Notes: generated from the sequence alone by a model not told the origin. A stretch of 64,000 bases of DNA from Arthrobacter crystallopoietes (GCF_017603825.1 NZ_CP072014.1:4030001-4094000); one strand, 5' to 3'. Counted from the first letter of the stretch, positions 16,500 through 24,097 are shown. A program made the numbers and translations.

Positions 16500-17674
16500 G
16501 CGCTCTTGATCCCTTCGCCGACTTTTTCACCGAGGCCGCTGCCCACGATACCGCCGGCTAGACCCCCCACGATACCGCCGACAACGCCGCCGATTGCCGT
16601 GCCGGGCCCGGGGAAGATGGAGCCGATGGCGCCGCCCAGAAGCGCGCCGCCCTTCGCCCCGGCCCAGGCACCCGCGGCACCACCGGCTAACGACATGCCA
16701 CCGACAATGACCACATTTTCCGTCACGCTGGCGGCACGTTGTCCGCTGTCCCAGTCCGGATGGCTTGCCAGATCCTCGTTGTACTGTGACGATCCTTGTT
16801 CCCAGACCGTCAGGCCAGCGTCCACCACAAACAGTCCGCGGCCAGCGTTCCTGGCCCAGTCCGGCGGAACAACTGCGTCCGGATCCAGCCTCAGGGTTGG
16901 TCCCGGCCGTTCGTAGGCACCCGGATCAATCGGCGGCCGGTTCACGTCCACCGCCGATCCGACCGGTGCCAGGATTCCGGACGCGGTTTTCACGAATTTG
17001 TTGCCGTTGCCGTCGATATAGTCGTACGGCATGTCATCCATGTGCAGCGGTCCCTCCAGCCGGAGAGGCGGGCCCAGTTCCAGGTCGAATACGGTTGGAC
17101 TGGTCACCACTTCCAGGGGTTTACGCACATGGATCGGGGATTGGTGAATGTGCTCCCGGATGGTGTCAGCGACGGTCGTGCCGGTACCGAGACCGTCGGC
17201 CCAGCCCGGCGTGCTGATTTGGCCGGTGGCTCCTCCAATGGCCGAGATGCACTGGGCTTCAGCTTCTTCATACTCCCGGACAAGCTGGTTCACCTTGCCT
17301 TGGAGTTCCCGTTCGGCAGCGGCTTCCTCATCGGTTTGCTCCTCGCCGTCAGGCGTGCATGCTCCGGCAGCGAGGACCAGGGCGTCATACCGCGTCTTGA
17401 AGCCGCGTACCTGGCCCGCGAAGGTAGTCAGGGCCGCTTTGATGAGGCCGGACACCGTCAGGGCTTCATCGCCGTAGGCCTTGACCTTGTCGAACGCGCG
17501 GACGGCCTGCTCTGCCTCAGGTGCAGTGTAAACAGCTGCCAGACCTGACCACGTGCTGTGGCAGTTGACACCGATGGTGTTGGCTTCAGTTCCGGCTGCG
17601 GCAATGTCGTCGGCTTGGGTCTCGAGCGCATCCGGGTCGGCAAAGACCGGGACGCTGGCGAAGGAGACAGTCAT
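16478..17674 (-). CDS. Putative secreted effector with WXG-like N-terminus and C-terminal glycine zipper
   Basis: A 398-aa protein with no signal peptide. Residues 1-150 are helical and contain a WSG turn (42-44) in the context TWSGLAAVYTAPEAEQ, which is like WXG100/LXG leader domains of type VII substrates. Residues 150-320 are Pro/Gly-rich without a recognised enzymatic motif. From about residue 325 to 390 the protein is a long glycine zipper (AIGGVVGGIVGGLAGGIVG), a pattern of membrane-inserting or channel-forming segments, ending KSAWNSLWD. The ATG overlaps the TGA of the small DUF6507-like gene. A pore-forming effector or a membrane-anchored surface protein are both possible; no toxin domain is proven. 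Confidence 0.7.
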   Translation of the reverse strand: MTVSFASVPVFADPDALETQADDIAAAGTEANTIGVNCHSTWSGLAAVYTAPEAEQAVRAFDKVKAYGDEALTVSGLIKAALTTFAGQVRGFKTRYDALVLAAGACTPDGEEQTDEEAAAERELQGKVNQLVREYEEAEAQCISAIGGATGQISTPGWADGLGTGTTVADTIREHIHQSPIHVRKPLEVVTSPTVFDLELGPPLRLEGPLHMDDMPYDYIDGNGNKFVKTASGILAPVGSAVDVNRPPIDPGAYERPGPTLRLDPDAVVPPDWARNAGRGLFVVDAGLTVWEQGSSQYNEDLASHPDWDSGQRAASVTENVVIVGGMSLAGGAAGAWAGAKGGALLGGAIGSIFPGPGTAIGGVVGGIVGGLAGGIVGSGLGEKVGEGIKSAWNSLWD

Positions 17675-17991
17675 GGCTGCGGCACCTTGGAAGCGTTCCG
17701 CTGCGCGTTGGCAGCCATTTCCAGGTTCCCGGCGTTGTACCAGTTAATCGCCTGGGCAGTGCCGTTGCACGCGTTGGTGGAACGGGCTGTTGCGTTGGAG
17801 AGCAGCAGGCCCAGATAGTCGTTCTGGGCAGATTCGAGGGCAGCCTTAATCCCCGCACTGGCACTGGCCCCGGCTGCTCCGTCGATCGCGGCCTGCATGT
17901 CCTTCTCCACTTGGTGGAACTTCAGCATTTCATCCACCGTTTGGGCCACGATTCCGCTGGCTGCTGCCACATCGATATCCCAGTCGACCAT
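17671..17991 (-). CDS. Small DUF6507/WXG100-like protein
   Basis: A 106-aa all-helical protein that begins MVDWDIDVAAASGIVAQTVDEM. Its size, the WDID start and predicted helix-turn-helix hairpin resemble the DUF6507 and WXG100-type small partners of type VII substrates; the name is given from memory and is moderate in certainty. The start at 17991 is preferred to ATG 18018 because AAAGG lies about 8 nt before it and the WDID start is then near the N-terminus. It is first in the five-gene unit and is coupled by ATGA overlap to the glycine-zipper gene, so the two products may form a complex. Confidence 0.65.
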   Translation of the reverse strand: MVDWDIDVAAASGIVAQTVDEMLKFHQVEKDMQAAIDGAAGASASAGIKAALESAQNDYLGLLLSNATARSTNACNGTAQAINWYNAGNLEMAANAQRNASKVPQP

Positions 17992-18072
17992 TACCAACCT
18001 TTGCTTGTCTTGTCCCATTGCTATCCATGCACGTCAGACGCCTTTTACACAATATGTGAACGGCTGTCCGGC

Positions 18073-18097
18073 CGCGATGGGGACAACTATCCATGCC
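18073..18097 (-). promoter_or_regulatory. Shared 25-bp upstream element, copy 2 (before the DUF6507-like gene)
   Basis: The 25-bp sequence matches copy 1 at 19548-19572 in 20 positions, including the blocks CGCGATGGGGA and CCATGCC. It contains the dyad ATGGG-N8-TCCAT and lies 82-106 bp upstream of the start at 17991. A TATTGT that could be a -10 box follows about 18 nt further on. It is probably an operator or activator site for the whole cassette. The rest of 17992-18164 shows no gene. Confidence 0.55.
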
Positions 18098-18164
18098 CTG
18101 ATGAAACCCGAATACCGCCTCTGCCCGATACGGCGGCTCCAGGACGACTGCCGGATGTGGGCGG

Positions 18165-18893
18165 TCAATACTGCAGCTCGTGGAACCGTGCGTCTTCCAC
18201 GGCGTCGCGCAGTGTGTGCCAAACCAGGGAGGAGGCCTGCGGCGCCAACTGCACATCGCCGTCGTTATTCAGGCCGAACAGGAAATGCCCGGCGGCCCCG
18301 GCGTTGATGAAACCACGGCGGAATCTTTCCCGTCCTACGGTGACTACCCAGACGAACCAAGGCTCCTGCCACAGGCTGCGCAGCTGGCCGTCCGCGTTGG
18401 AAGGTACGGGCACCTTCGCATCTTGGAGCCTGCGCTCGAACAGTCCACTGTTGACGGTGTTGATGGTGCCGGCGGTTCCGGCCATGGGCCATGCCGGGGC
18501 GAGCCCGGTCCAGGCGGCCATGACGGAAGCGGCATCGTCCACGCCTGCGACATCGAGTTGGACCATCGTTCCGCGGTGGCCGGATTCGTACCCGAGTAGC
18601 AGGGCACCCGCCGAGCTTCCCGCAACGACGGCGGTCCAGCGGTTGCCGACCCACAGCCGCAGGCTTGTCCGCTTCCCCAAATGCCAGCCATCGATCCGGG
18701 CCGTTGTGCGGGCGGCCAGGATGGCGTGGCGGAAGAACCTGCTGTCCGTTGTGTATGCGCCGCGCGAATTGGTGAAACCCCAGCTGGCGAACTCGCGGGC
18801 GATGTCCGGACGCTGGAGCGCCGCGGTCCGGCCGAATCTGGCCGAGCCGCGTGAGGCACTGTCAATCAAGACTTCCGTCGCATCCGCCGACAA
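18165..18893 (-). CDS. EspG-like hypothetical protein, copy A, apparently truncated at its N-terminus by an amber codon
   Basis: The open frame of 242 codons can only begin at TTG 18893, in the middle of the conserved GPWLSA block, because TAG occurs at 18918-18920. It is paralogous to the 271-aa protein at 14854-15669 (AAWTGLAPAW, LWQEPWFVW, NAGAAGHF). Upstream of the TAG the same frame stays open back to a GTG at 19025 that overlaps the stop of the LpqN-like gene exactly as expected for the intact gene. No ribosome-binding site precedes the TTG. It is therefore most likely a recent pseudogene, or a sequencing error, though translation from TTG cannot be excluded. Function unknown. Confidence 0.6.
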   Translation of the reverse strand: MSADATEVLIDSASRGSARFGRTAALQRPDIAREFASWGFTNSRGAYTTDSRFFRHAILAARTTARIDGWHLGKRTSLRLWVGNRWTAVVAGSSAGALLLGYESGHRGTMVQLDVAGVDDAASVMAAWTGLAPAWPMAGTAGTINTVNSGLFERRLQDAKVPVPSNADGQLRSLWQEPWFVWVVTVGRERFRRGFINAGAAGHFLFGLNNDGDVQLAPQASSLVWHTLRDAVEDARFHELQY

Positions 18894-18917
18894 CCAAGGC
18901 CCGGTGGAAAAGTAGCC

Positions 18918-19025
18918 CTAGCGTCCGGCGAGGGAAGCCAGGTCTTCGGGCGCCGATTCTGCGGGTCCAGAAGGCTGCACATCGGCTGCCTTGGCCGGCG
19001 ACTCCGGCTGCATCAGCACGCTCAC
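18918..19025 (-). pseudogene. 5-prime fragment of EspG-like copy A, ending in an amber codon
   Basis: Reading from GTG 19025 (overlapping the TGA of the LpqN-like gene) gives 35 residues ending EDLASLAGR and then TAG (18920-18918). The next codons continue in frame as GYFSTGPWLSA. Aligned with copy B (LSGIVGKQPYVSDGPWISA), the stop falls exactly on the Gln of GKQ, so one C-to-T change in a CAG codon explains it. Confidence 0.65.
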
Positions 19026-19483
19026 GCGGCAGCACTTTCCCACGCCAGCGAGCTGAACATCGCCTCAAAGCTGCCCCGGACCAGCGGCACCTGCCCGACC
19101 GTGCTGCTGGCGATGACATCCAGGCAGCGGCTGTCGAGCTTCAGGATCCAGCGGCGCACAAACACCGTGGTCTCGCCGATCCGGTAGGTGAACTCGATCC
19201 TTCGGCCCGCCCGGCCAAAATGTTCCAGGTAATCGCTGGAGATCAGCAGCGGGTCCTCGTACTGCTGCTGGGCCTCCTCGGCGGCACGCAGCGCGATCCG
19301 CGGCAGCGGTTCTTCGGAGAAGTAGCTCACCACCACGAGGCTGGGGCGGAACACCCCGGCGGGCATGCCGGCCAGCGCCAGAACCAGCTCGGTGTGTTCG
19401 ACGTCGATCCGTTCCCAACCGGCGGGGGCGCTTACGGATACTTCGAGGGGCGGACGGATAGTCCTTTTCACCCATCCGGCCAC
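19022..19483 (-). CDS. LpqN/PsbP-like hypothetical protein, copy A
   Basis: A 153-aa protein from GTG 19483, preceded by GAGGAG at about 8 nt. It has no signal peptide. Strand-rich blocks PAGVFRPSLVVVSYFSEE, GRRIEFTYRIGETTVFVRRW and LDSRCLDVIASS align with the copy at 15670-16134, so the two are paralogues. The family looks like LpqN/PsbP-type folds. It is the first gene of its own short unit, followed by the interrupted EspG-like copy, and carries the shared 25-bp element 65-89 bp upstream. Role unknown. Confidence 0.7.
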   Translation of the reverse strand: MAGWVKRTIRPPLEVSVSAPAGWERIDVEHTELVLALAGMPAGVFRPSLVVVSYFSEEPLPRIALRAAEEAQQQYEDPLLISSDYLEHFGRAGRRIEFTYRIGETTVFVRRWILKLDSRCLDVIASSTVGQVPLVRGSFEAMFSSLAWESAAA

Positions 19484-19547
19484 GCTGGAGCTCCTCGATC
19501 AACCCGTTCAATTGTGCTCTCCAGCGTAGGCAGACCGGCCGTGCCCG

Positions 19548-19572
19548 CGCGATGGGGAGGACTGCCCATGCC
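19548..19572 (-). promoter_or_regulatory. Shared 25-bp upstream element, copy 1 (before the LpqN-like copy A)
   Basis: Contains a perfect ATGGG-N8-CCCAT dyad and matches the element at 18073-18097 in 20 of 25 positions. TACGCT, a possible -10 box, follows after about 19 nt. The remaining 160-bp gap to tsaE shows no other clear site. Confidence 0.55.
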
Positions 19573-19643
19573 TGCTCGTTGACACCGCAACGCCGGCATG
19601 CGGGCGAGCATGGACCTAACGAAGGCACCCTCCGGCGAGGCTC

Positions 19644-20279
19644 CTAGAAAGGAATGCCGCCGGCCCAGCGTGGACCGTGCGCGACGATGCGGATCTGCCG
19701 ATCTTCAGCCTCGTCCGGTTCATCAAAATCAAGTACGACGGCGGGGCTGCCGCCAGCTTCCGCAGTGTCTGTTGTGCCCGCTAAGTTGGCTGAGCTCGCG
19801 GTGCTCGCGGTGCTCCCGTTCTTTGCGATGTTTGTTTCTGCTGCGGCCAGGTCAGCTCCGGTGGCGCGCACCAGCGTGATGTCCAGCCGGCTCTCTGCCA
19901 GGTGTTCCACCCGATCGCGGCCCCACTCGACCACTGTTACCGCGGTGTCCAGGGTGTTTTCCAGGTCAATGTCGTCAATCTCGCCGGCCGACTCCAGCCG
20001 GTAGGCGTCCACGTGCACCAGGTCCGGCCCGTCTCCCAGGCTGGGGTGTACCCGCACCAGCACAAAAGTGGGCGAGATGATGCCGGGGCGCACGCCCAAA
20101 CCTTCGCCCAGCCCCTGGGTGAAAGTGGTCTTGCCTGCCCCGAGTTCCCCGGTCAGGACGATCAGGTCCCCGGCCTGCAACTGTGCACCGATCCGGGCGG
20201 CCAGAGCCTGGGTTTCTTCCGCACTGGCTACGGAATACTCCGTTTCCCACATCTGTGTCGGTTCCTCGGGTTCAGTCAC
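19644..20279 (-). CDS. tsaE: t6A biosynthesis ATPase TsaE, with a C-terminal low-complexity insertion
   Basis: TsaE is the P-loop ATPase that resets the TsaB-TsaD complex. The 211-aa product has Walker A GELGAGKTTFTQGL, switch region SPTFVLVRVHP, the HVDAYRLE Walker B region and VVEWGRD, all diagnostic. Family members are usually 150-170 aa; the extra length is an Ala/Ser/Thr-rich segment (about residues 145-180, NGSTASTASSANLAGTTDTA) just before the last strand. The GTG at 20279 overlaps the TGA of alr. Downstream comes the accessory module in place of the usual tsaB. Confidence 0.95.
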   Translation of the reverse strand: MTEPEEPTQMWETEYSVASAEETQALAARIGAQLQAGDLIVLTGELGAGKTTFTQGLGEGLGVRPGIISPTFVLVRVHPSLGDGPDLVHVDAYRLESAGEIDDIDLENTLDTAVTVVEWGRDRVEHLAESRLDITLVRATGADLAAAETNIAKNGSTASTASSANLAGTTDTAEAGGSPAVVLDFDEPDEAEDRQIRIVAHGPRWAGGIPF

Positions 20280-21529
20280 TCGCGGTCCCCCGCGCCATTG
20301 CTGCCGTCTGCAGCGGCGGAGGCCCCGCCGTCGTAATTCGCGGTGAAGTCCACGGAAGGCTCCATGCCGGCCGCCGCACCTGTCGCGAGGTCCTGGCCGA
20401 TGTAGACGCGGGGCACGCGCGGGCTGACCCTGGTGACGATCTCATAGTTGATGGTCCCGGCCGCTGCGGCCCAGTCCTCCGCCCCCGGCGCATCCTCGCC
20501 GGGGCCGAACAGAATGACTTCCGCGCCGACAAGGTCCTCGGCCTCGGAGGTGCGCAGGTCCACCACGAACTGGTCCATAGCTACCCGGCCCACCACGTCG
20601 TAGCGCTTGCCGCCGATGGCAACCTGGGCTCCGTTGGCGCTGCGGGGAATGCCGTCGCCGTATCCCATCGGCACCAGGACCAGGGTTGTGGGCTCCTCGG
20701 TGTGGTAGCGCAGGCCGTAGGAAACACCCTGGTGCTCGGGAACGAGTTTGCAGTTGGCCACCCGGGCACGCAGGGTCATCGCCGGCTTGAGTTTGAGTTC
20801 CTCCGGCACCTGCCCTTCAAAAGGTGAAAGACCGTACAGGCCAAGGCCAACCCGCACCAGGTCGAAGTGCGAATCCGGTCGGGTCAGGGTCCCGGGCGTG
20901 TTCGCCAGATGGCGCACTTCAAGGTCCAGGCCGGCGTTCTCGGCCACCGCCACCGCCTCCCGGAACCGGTCAATCTGCTCATCCGTTTCCGGCCGGTGCG
21001 GTTCATCGGCGACGGCCAGATGCGAGAAGACCCCGACCACGCGCAGCAGCCCTTCCTCCTGGAACTCCACGGCCCGGCTGACCAGCGGCTCCCATTGGGC
21101 AGGCGGGCAGCCGTTGCGGCCCAGGCCGGTATCGATCTTGAGCTGCACGCGCGCCGGCCGTTCCTGCCGCTTGGCCGCCGCCGCCACGTACTCCAGCTCC
21201 CAGCCGGATATGCCCAGATCCACGTTCGCGTTGATGGCGGCGTCGAAATCGCTGTCGGGAGTGTGCAGCCAGGCCAGGATCGGGGCGTCGAAGCCCGCCG
21301 ACCTCAGTTTGAGCGCTTCGGAAATGTGCGCGGTGCCAAGCCAGCTTGCCCCGGCTTCCAACGCCGCGCGGGCAACCTCAAGGGCGCCGTGTCCGTAGCC
21401 GTCCGCCTTGACCACGGCCATCACCCGCGCGGGGGCGGCGATCTCGAGGAAGTGCCGGACGTTGGCCCGGATGGCGTCCAGGTCAATTACTGCCTGGCGG
21501 TCATAACTCATGCCTGCTGGAGAACTCAC
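20276..21529 (-). CDS. alr: Alanine racemase
   Basis: A PLP enzyme that makes D-alanine for peptidoglycan. The PLP lysine lies in VKADGYGHGA and the catalytic tyrosine region is QGVSYGLRY; MGYGDGIPR and VAMDQFVVDL are also conserved. Length is 417 aa, slightly long because of an Ala/Gly/Ser-rich tail after PRVYIGQDL. GTG at 21529 gives MSSPAGMSYDRQ; ATG at 21511 is an alternative start. It overlaps tsaE by 4 nt and follows the PfkB kinase by 57 bp. Confidence 0.95.
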   Translation of the reverse strand: MSSPAGMSYDRQAVIDLDAIRANVRHFLEIAAPARVMAVVKADGYGHGALEVARAALEAGASWLGTAHISEALKLRSAGFDAPILAWLHTPDSDFDAAINANVDLGISGWELEYVAAAAKRQERPARVQLKIDTGLGRNGCPPAQWEPLVSRAVEFQEEGLLRVVGVFSHLAVADEPHRPETDEQIDRFREAVAVAENAGLDLEVRHLANTPGTLTRPDSHFDLVRVGLGLYGLSPFEGQVPEELKLKPAMTLRARVANCKLVPEHQGVSYGLRYHTEEPTTLVLVPMGYGDGIPRSANGAQVAIGGKRYDVVGRVAMDQFVVDLRTSEAEDLVGAEVILFGPGEDAPGAEDWAAAAGTINYEIVTRVSPRVPRVYIGQDLATGAAAGMEPSVDFTANYDGGASAAADGSNGAGDRE

Positions 21530-21586
21530 CAGTCCATTCTTTCATCAGCAGCCCGGAATCCGGCTCAGGCCCGCCCCCGGCCCACG

Positions 21587-22684
21587 TCAGACGTCCGAAT
21601 GCCGCGCCACGGTGGCGGTGGCCCGGCGGACTGCCAGCGGCGGAATCTCGGGGACGATCTTTTCCAGGAAGGCATACCGGCGCAGCCACTGGCCGCGGAC
21701 TCCCTCGCGCGCATCGTTGACCCGCTGCCACCAGTCCGCCACGTCGCCCCAGCCCGGCGCCGCGAGCGATCCGCCGAATTGCTGGACAGACAGAGCAGCA
21801 CACAGATTGGCAAATGCGAGGCGGTCGGCCAGCCTCCATCCGGCCAGCGTGCCCATCAGGAACGCCGCGCTGAAACAGTCCCCTGCACCGGTGGAGTCGT
21901 AGGCCTTCACCGGCAGTGCGGGAACCCAGTCCTCTTCGCCGGTGATCGAATCGATGGCAATCGCCCCGCGCGAGCCCAAGGTCACCACGGCCACCGGAAC
22001 CCGGTCCGCGAGGGCATACAGTGCCGCCCACGGATCGTCGGTTCCTGTATAGCGCATGGCCTCCGCGTCGTTCGGCAGGAAGGCGTGGAATCTTTCGAGA
22101 TTGGCCAGGGTGGACTTAGACCACTGGCCGGTGGGGTCCCAGCCAACATCGCCGAAGAGTTTTGTCCCGTTTGCCGCAGCGGCAAGTGCCCACGGTTCCA
22201 GGTCCGGCGCCAGCGACGTGATGGCGGCCCTGCACGGCGGCGGATTGCCGACCAGTTCGGATGCGCTGAGCGGGGCGGCGTGCCCATGCGTAACAAACGA
22301 ACGGTCCCTCGTGGTGGAGAGGGAGACCGTAACCGGCGAGTGCCATCCGGGGAAGTTCCGCGACAGGGACAGGTCAACGTACTCCTGCGCGCCGATGGTG
22401 TCGCGGTTGAACTCGCCGTACGCGTCGTCCCCAAAAGCCGCGGCGAGCGTGGTGTTCAATCCCAGCCTGCTGGCGGCAATGGCCTGGTTCGCCACACCCC
22501 CGGGGCAGGATCCCATTCCCTCGCTCCACAATTCTTCCCCCGGCTCCGGCAGGGAGCTGAGACCGGTGAAGATAATGTCCAGAAAGACCGGACCCGTCAG
22601 CAGCAGGTCGAAAGCCGGGCTTTCCGGCGTGCGGCTTGCAGCCAGCGGGTCATATCCGTGTGGTTGGTTGAGGATGTTGGTCAT
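21587..22684 (-). CDS. PfkB/ribokinase-family sugar or nucleoside kinase
   Basis: A 365-aa kinase with the two PfkB signatures: GGVANQAIAASRLGLNTTL near the N-terminus and DSTGAGDCFSAAFLMGTL with the catalytic Asp toward the C-terminus. Substrate is unknown; its divergent partner is a GH4 glycosidase, so a carbohydrate is likely. The ATG at 22684 (MTNILNQPHG) is favoured because TATTGT ends 6 nt before it and there is no Shine-Dalgarno, suggesting a leaderless transcript. Confidence 0.85.
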   Translation of the reverse strand: MTNILNQPHGYDPLAASRTPESPAFDLLLTGPVFLDIIFTGLSSLPEPGEELWSEGMGSCPGGVANQAIAASRLGLNTTLAAAFGDDAYGEFNRDTIGAQEYVDLSLSRNFPGWHSPVTVSLSTTRDRSFVTHGHAAPLSASELVGNPPPCRAAITSLAPDLEPWALAAAANGTKLFGDVGWDPTGQWSKSTLANLERFHAFLPNDAEAMRYTGTDDPWAALYALADRVPVAVVTLGSRGAIAIDSITGEEDWVPALPVKAYDSTGAGDCFSAAFLMGTLAGWRLADRLAFANLCAALSVQQFGGSLAAPGWGDVADWWQRVNDAREGVRGQWLRRYAFLEKIVPEIPPLAVRRATATVARHSDV

Positions 22685-22756
22685 ACTGGCACAATACAAG
22701 CAGGGGGCTGGCTGTCATTTTTGATCCAGCCGGGTAAATCGTCTCAAAGGGGTGCT

Positions 22757-24097
22757 GTGGTCAAGCTGGTAATTCTGGGCGGCGGAGGTTTCCGGGTGCC
22801 GTTGGTCTACCGCGCCCTTTCCACCGGACCTTACGCGGGGCTCATAGATGAGCTGGTGCTGCAGGACACGGACGGCAGCAGGCTTCAGGCCATCGCACGC
22901 GTACTCGGTGACCTTCCCCTGCCCGGCGGCGCCCAGCCTCCCCGGTTCACGCTGACCGAAAACCTCCAGGACGCTCTGGCCGGTGCGGATGTGGTTTTTT
23001 GCGCCATCCGGCCCGGCGGCACTGCCGGCCGAACTGTCGACGAACGCGTTGCGGCGCGGCTGAACATCCTTGGCCAGGAAACCACCGGTGCCGGCGGCAT
23101 CGCCTATGCCCTTCGGTCCATCCCCGCCGTGCTGGAAATCGGCCGGCAGATGCAGGTCCACTGTCCGGACGCGTGGCTCATCAACTTCACCAATCCCGCG
23201 GGCATGGTCACTGAGGCACTGCACAAGATCCTTGGCCGGAAGGTCATTGGCATCTGCGACTCCCCCGTCGCATTGGTCAGGCGCGCGTCCCAGGCTGTCG
23301 GGATTCCTCTTCGGGAGGGGCGGTTAACAGGCGTCGATTACGTGGGCCTCAACCACTTGGGCTGGCTGCGCGCCCTGAATTACGACGGCGAGGATCGGCT
23401 TCCCAAATTATTGTCCGATGAGCGGGCGCTGGCTTCCTTCGAAGAGGGCCGGGTGTTCGGCGCGCCAATGCTTCGGGTACTCGGAACCGTGCCCAACGAG
23501 TATTTGTTTTACTACTACTTCCGCCGTGAAGCGACGCTGGCCATGGCCGGGGCAGCCCGGACCCGCGGCGAGTCCATCCACGATCAGCAGCAGGACCTCT
23601 ACGCCAAACTGCACTCTTCGCCGACGCCGTTCCAGGACTGGGATGCTGTCCGACGGTCGCGCGAAGAGGGCTATCTGGCCGAAGCCAGGCCCGAAGGCGG
23701 GTCGCGGGACGAGTGCGATGTGGCCGGCGGCGGGTATGAACGGGTGGCGCTCCAGACCATGCGGGGATTGCTCTCCGGGGAACGGACCGAGCTGATCCTG
23801 AACGTCCGCAACAGCTCCACCCTGCCCCAGCTTCCTGAGGACGCCGTCATAGAGGTCCCTTCGGAAGTGACGGCCGAGGGCGCCCGCCCGCTGCCGGTAC
23901 GGCAGCCGTTGACTCTTCACCAGGCGGGGCTCATGGCGCAGTTGAAGGCGGTGGAACAGGAGACGATCAAGGCAGCCCATGGAGACCGCGATGCAGCCCT
24001 GCGGGCCTTCATGATCCACCCGTTGATCCTGTCGGGCCACGTGGCGCACCGGCTGCTCGAGGCCTATGAACAGGCCCACGGCTACAAGTGGGCCTAG
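22757..24097 (+). CDS. Glycoside hydrolase family 4 protein (6-phospho-beta-glucosidase-like)
   Basis: GH4 enzymes cleave glycosides by an NAD+- and Mn2+-dependent oxidation-elimination route. The 446-aa protein has the dinucleotide motif LVILGGGGFRVPLVYRAL at its start, GQETTGAGGIAYALRSIP, the metal-binding cysteine motif GICDSP and histidine motif VGLNHLGW. The start is GTG 22757 after AAAGGGG; the frame is open about 1.9 kb upstream but that region is antisense to alr and the kinase. The exact sugar, and whether the substrate is phosphorylated, is not settled. It is divergent from the PfkB kinase. Confidence 0.87.
   Translation: MVKLVILGGGGFRVPLVYRALSTGPYAGLIDELVLQDTDGSRLQAIARVLGDLPLPGGAQPPRFTLTENLQDALAGADVVFCAIRPGGTAGRTVDERVAARLNILGQETTGAGGIAYALRSIPAVLEIGRQMQVHCPDAWLINFTNPAGMVTEALHKILGRKVIGICDSPVALVRRASQAVGIPLREGRLTGVDYVGLNHLGWLRALNYDGEDRLPKLLSDERALASFEEGRVFGAPMLRVLGTVPNEYLFYYYFRREATLAMAGAARTRGESIHDQQQDLYAKLHSSPTPFQDWDAVRRSREEGYLAEARPEGGSRDECDVAGGGYERVALQTMRGLLSGERTELILNVRNSSTLPQLPEDAVIEVPSEVTAEGARPLPVRQPLTLHQAGLMAQLKAVEQETIKAAHGDRDAALRAFMIHPLILSGHVAHRLLEAYEQAHGYKWA

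Noticed and set aside
14854-19483. Toxin-antitoxin or restriction system
   Set aside because: No nuclease, methyltransferase or antitoxin motif is visible in these genes; a type VII-like association fits better.
20867-24097. A 1076-codon open frame on the plus strand
   Set aside because: Only the last 446 codons (from GTG 22757) encode a recognisable GH4 protein; the rest is antisense to alr and the PfkB kinase, and its composition (Arg/Pro/Gly-rich without motifs) is that of a high-GC shadow frame.
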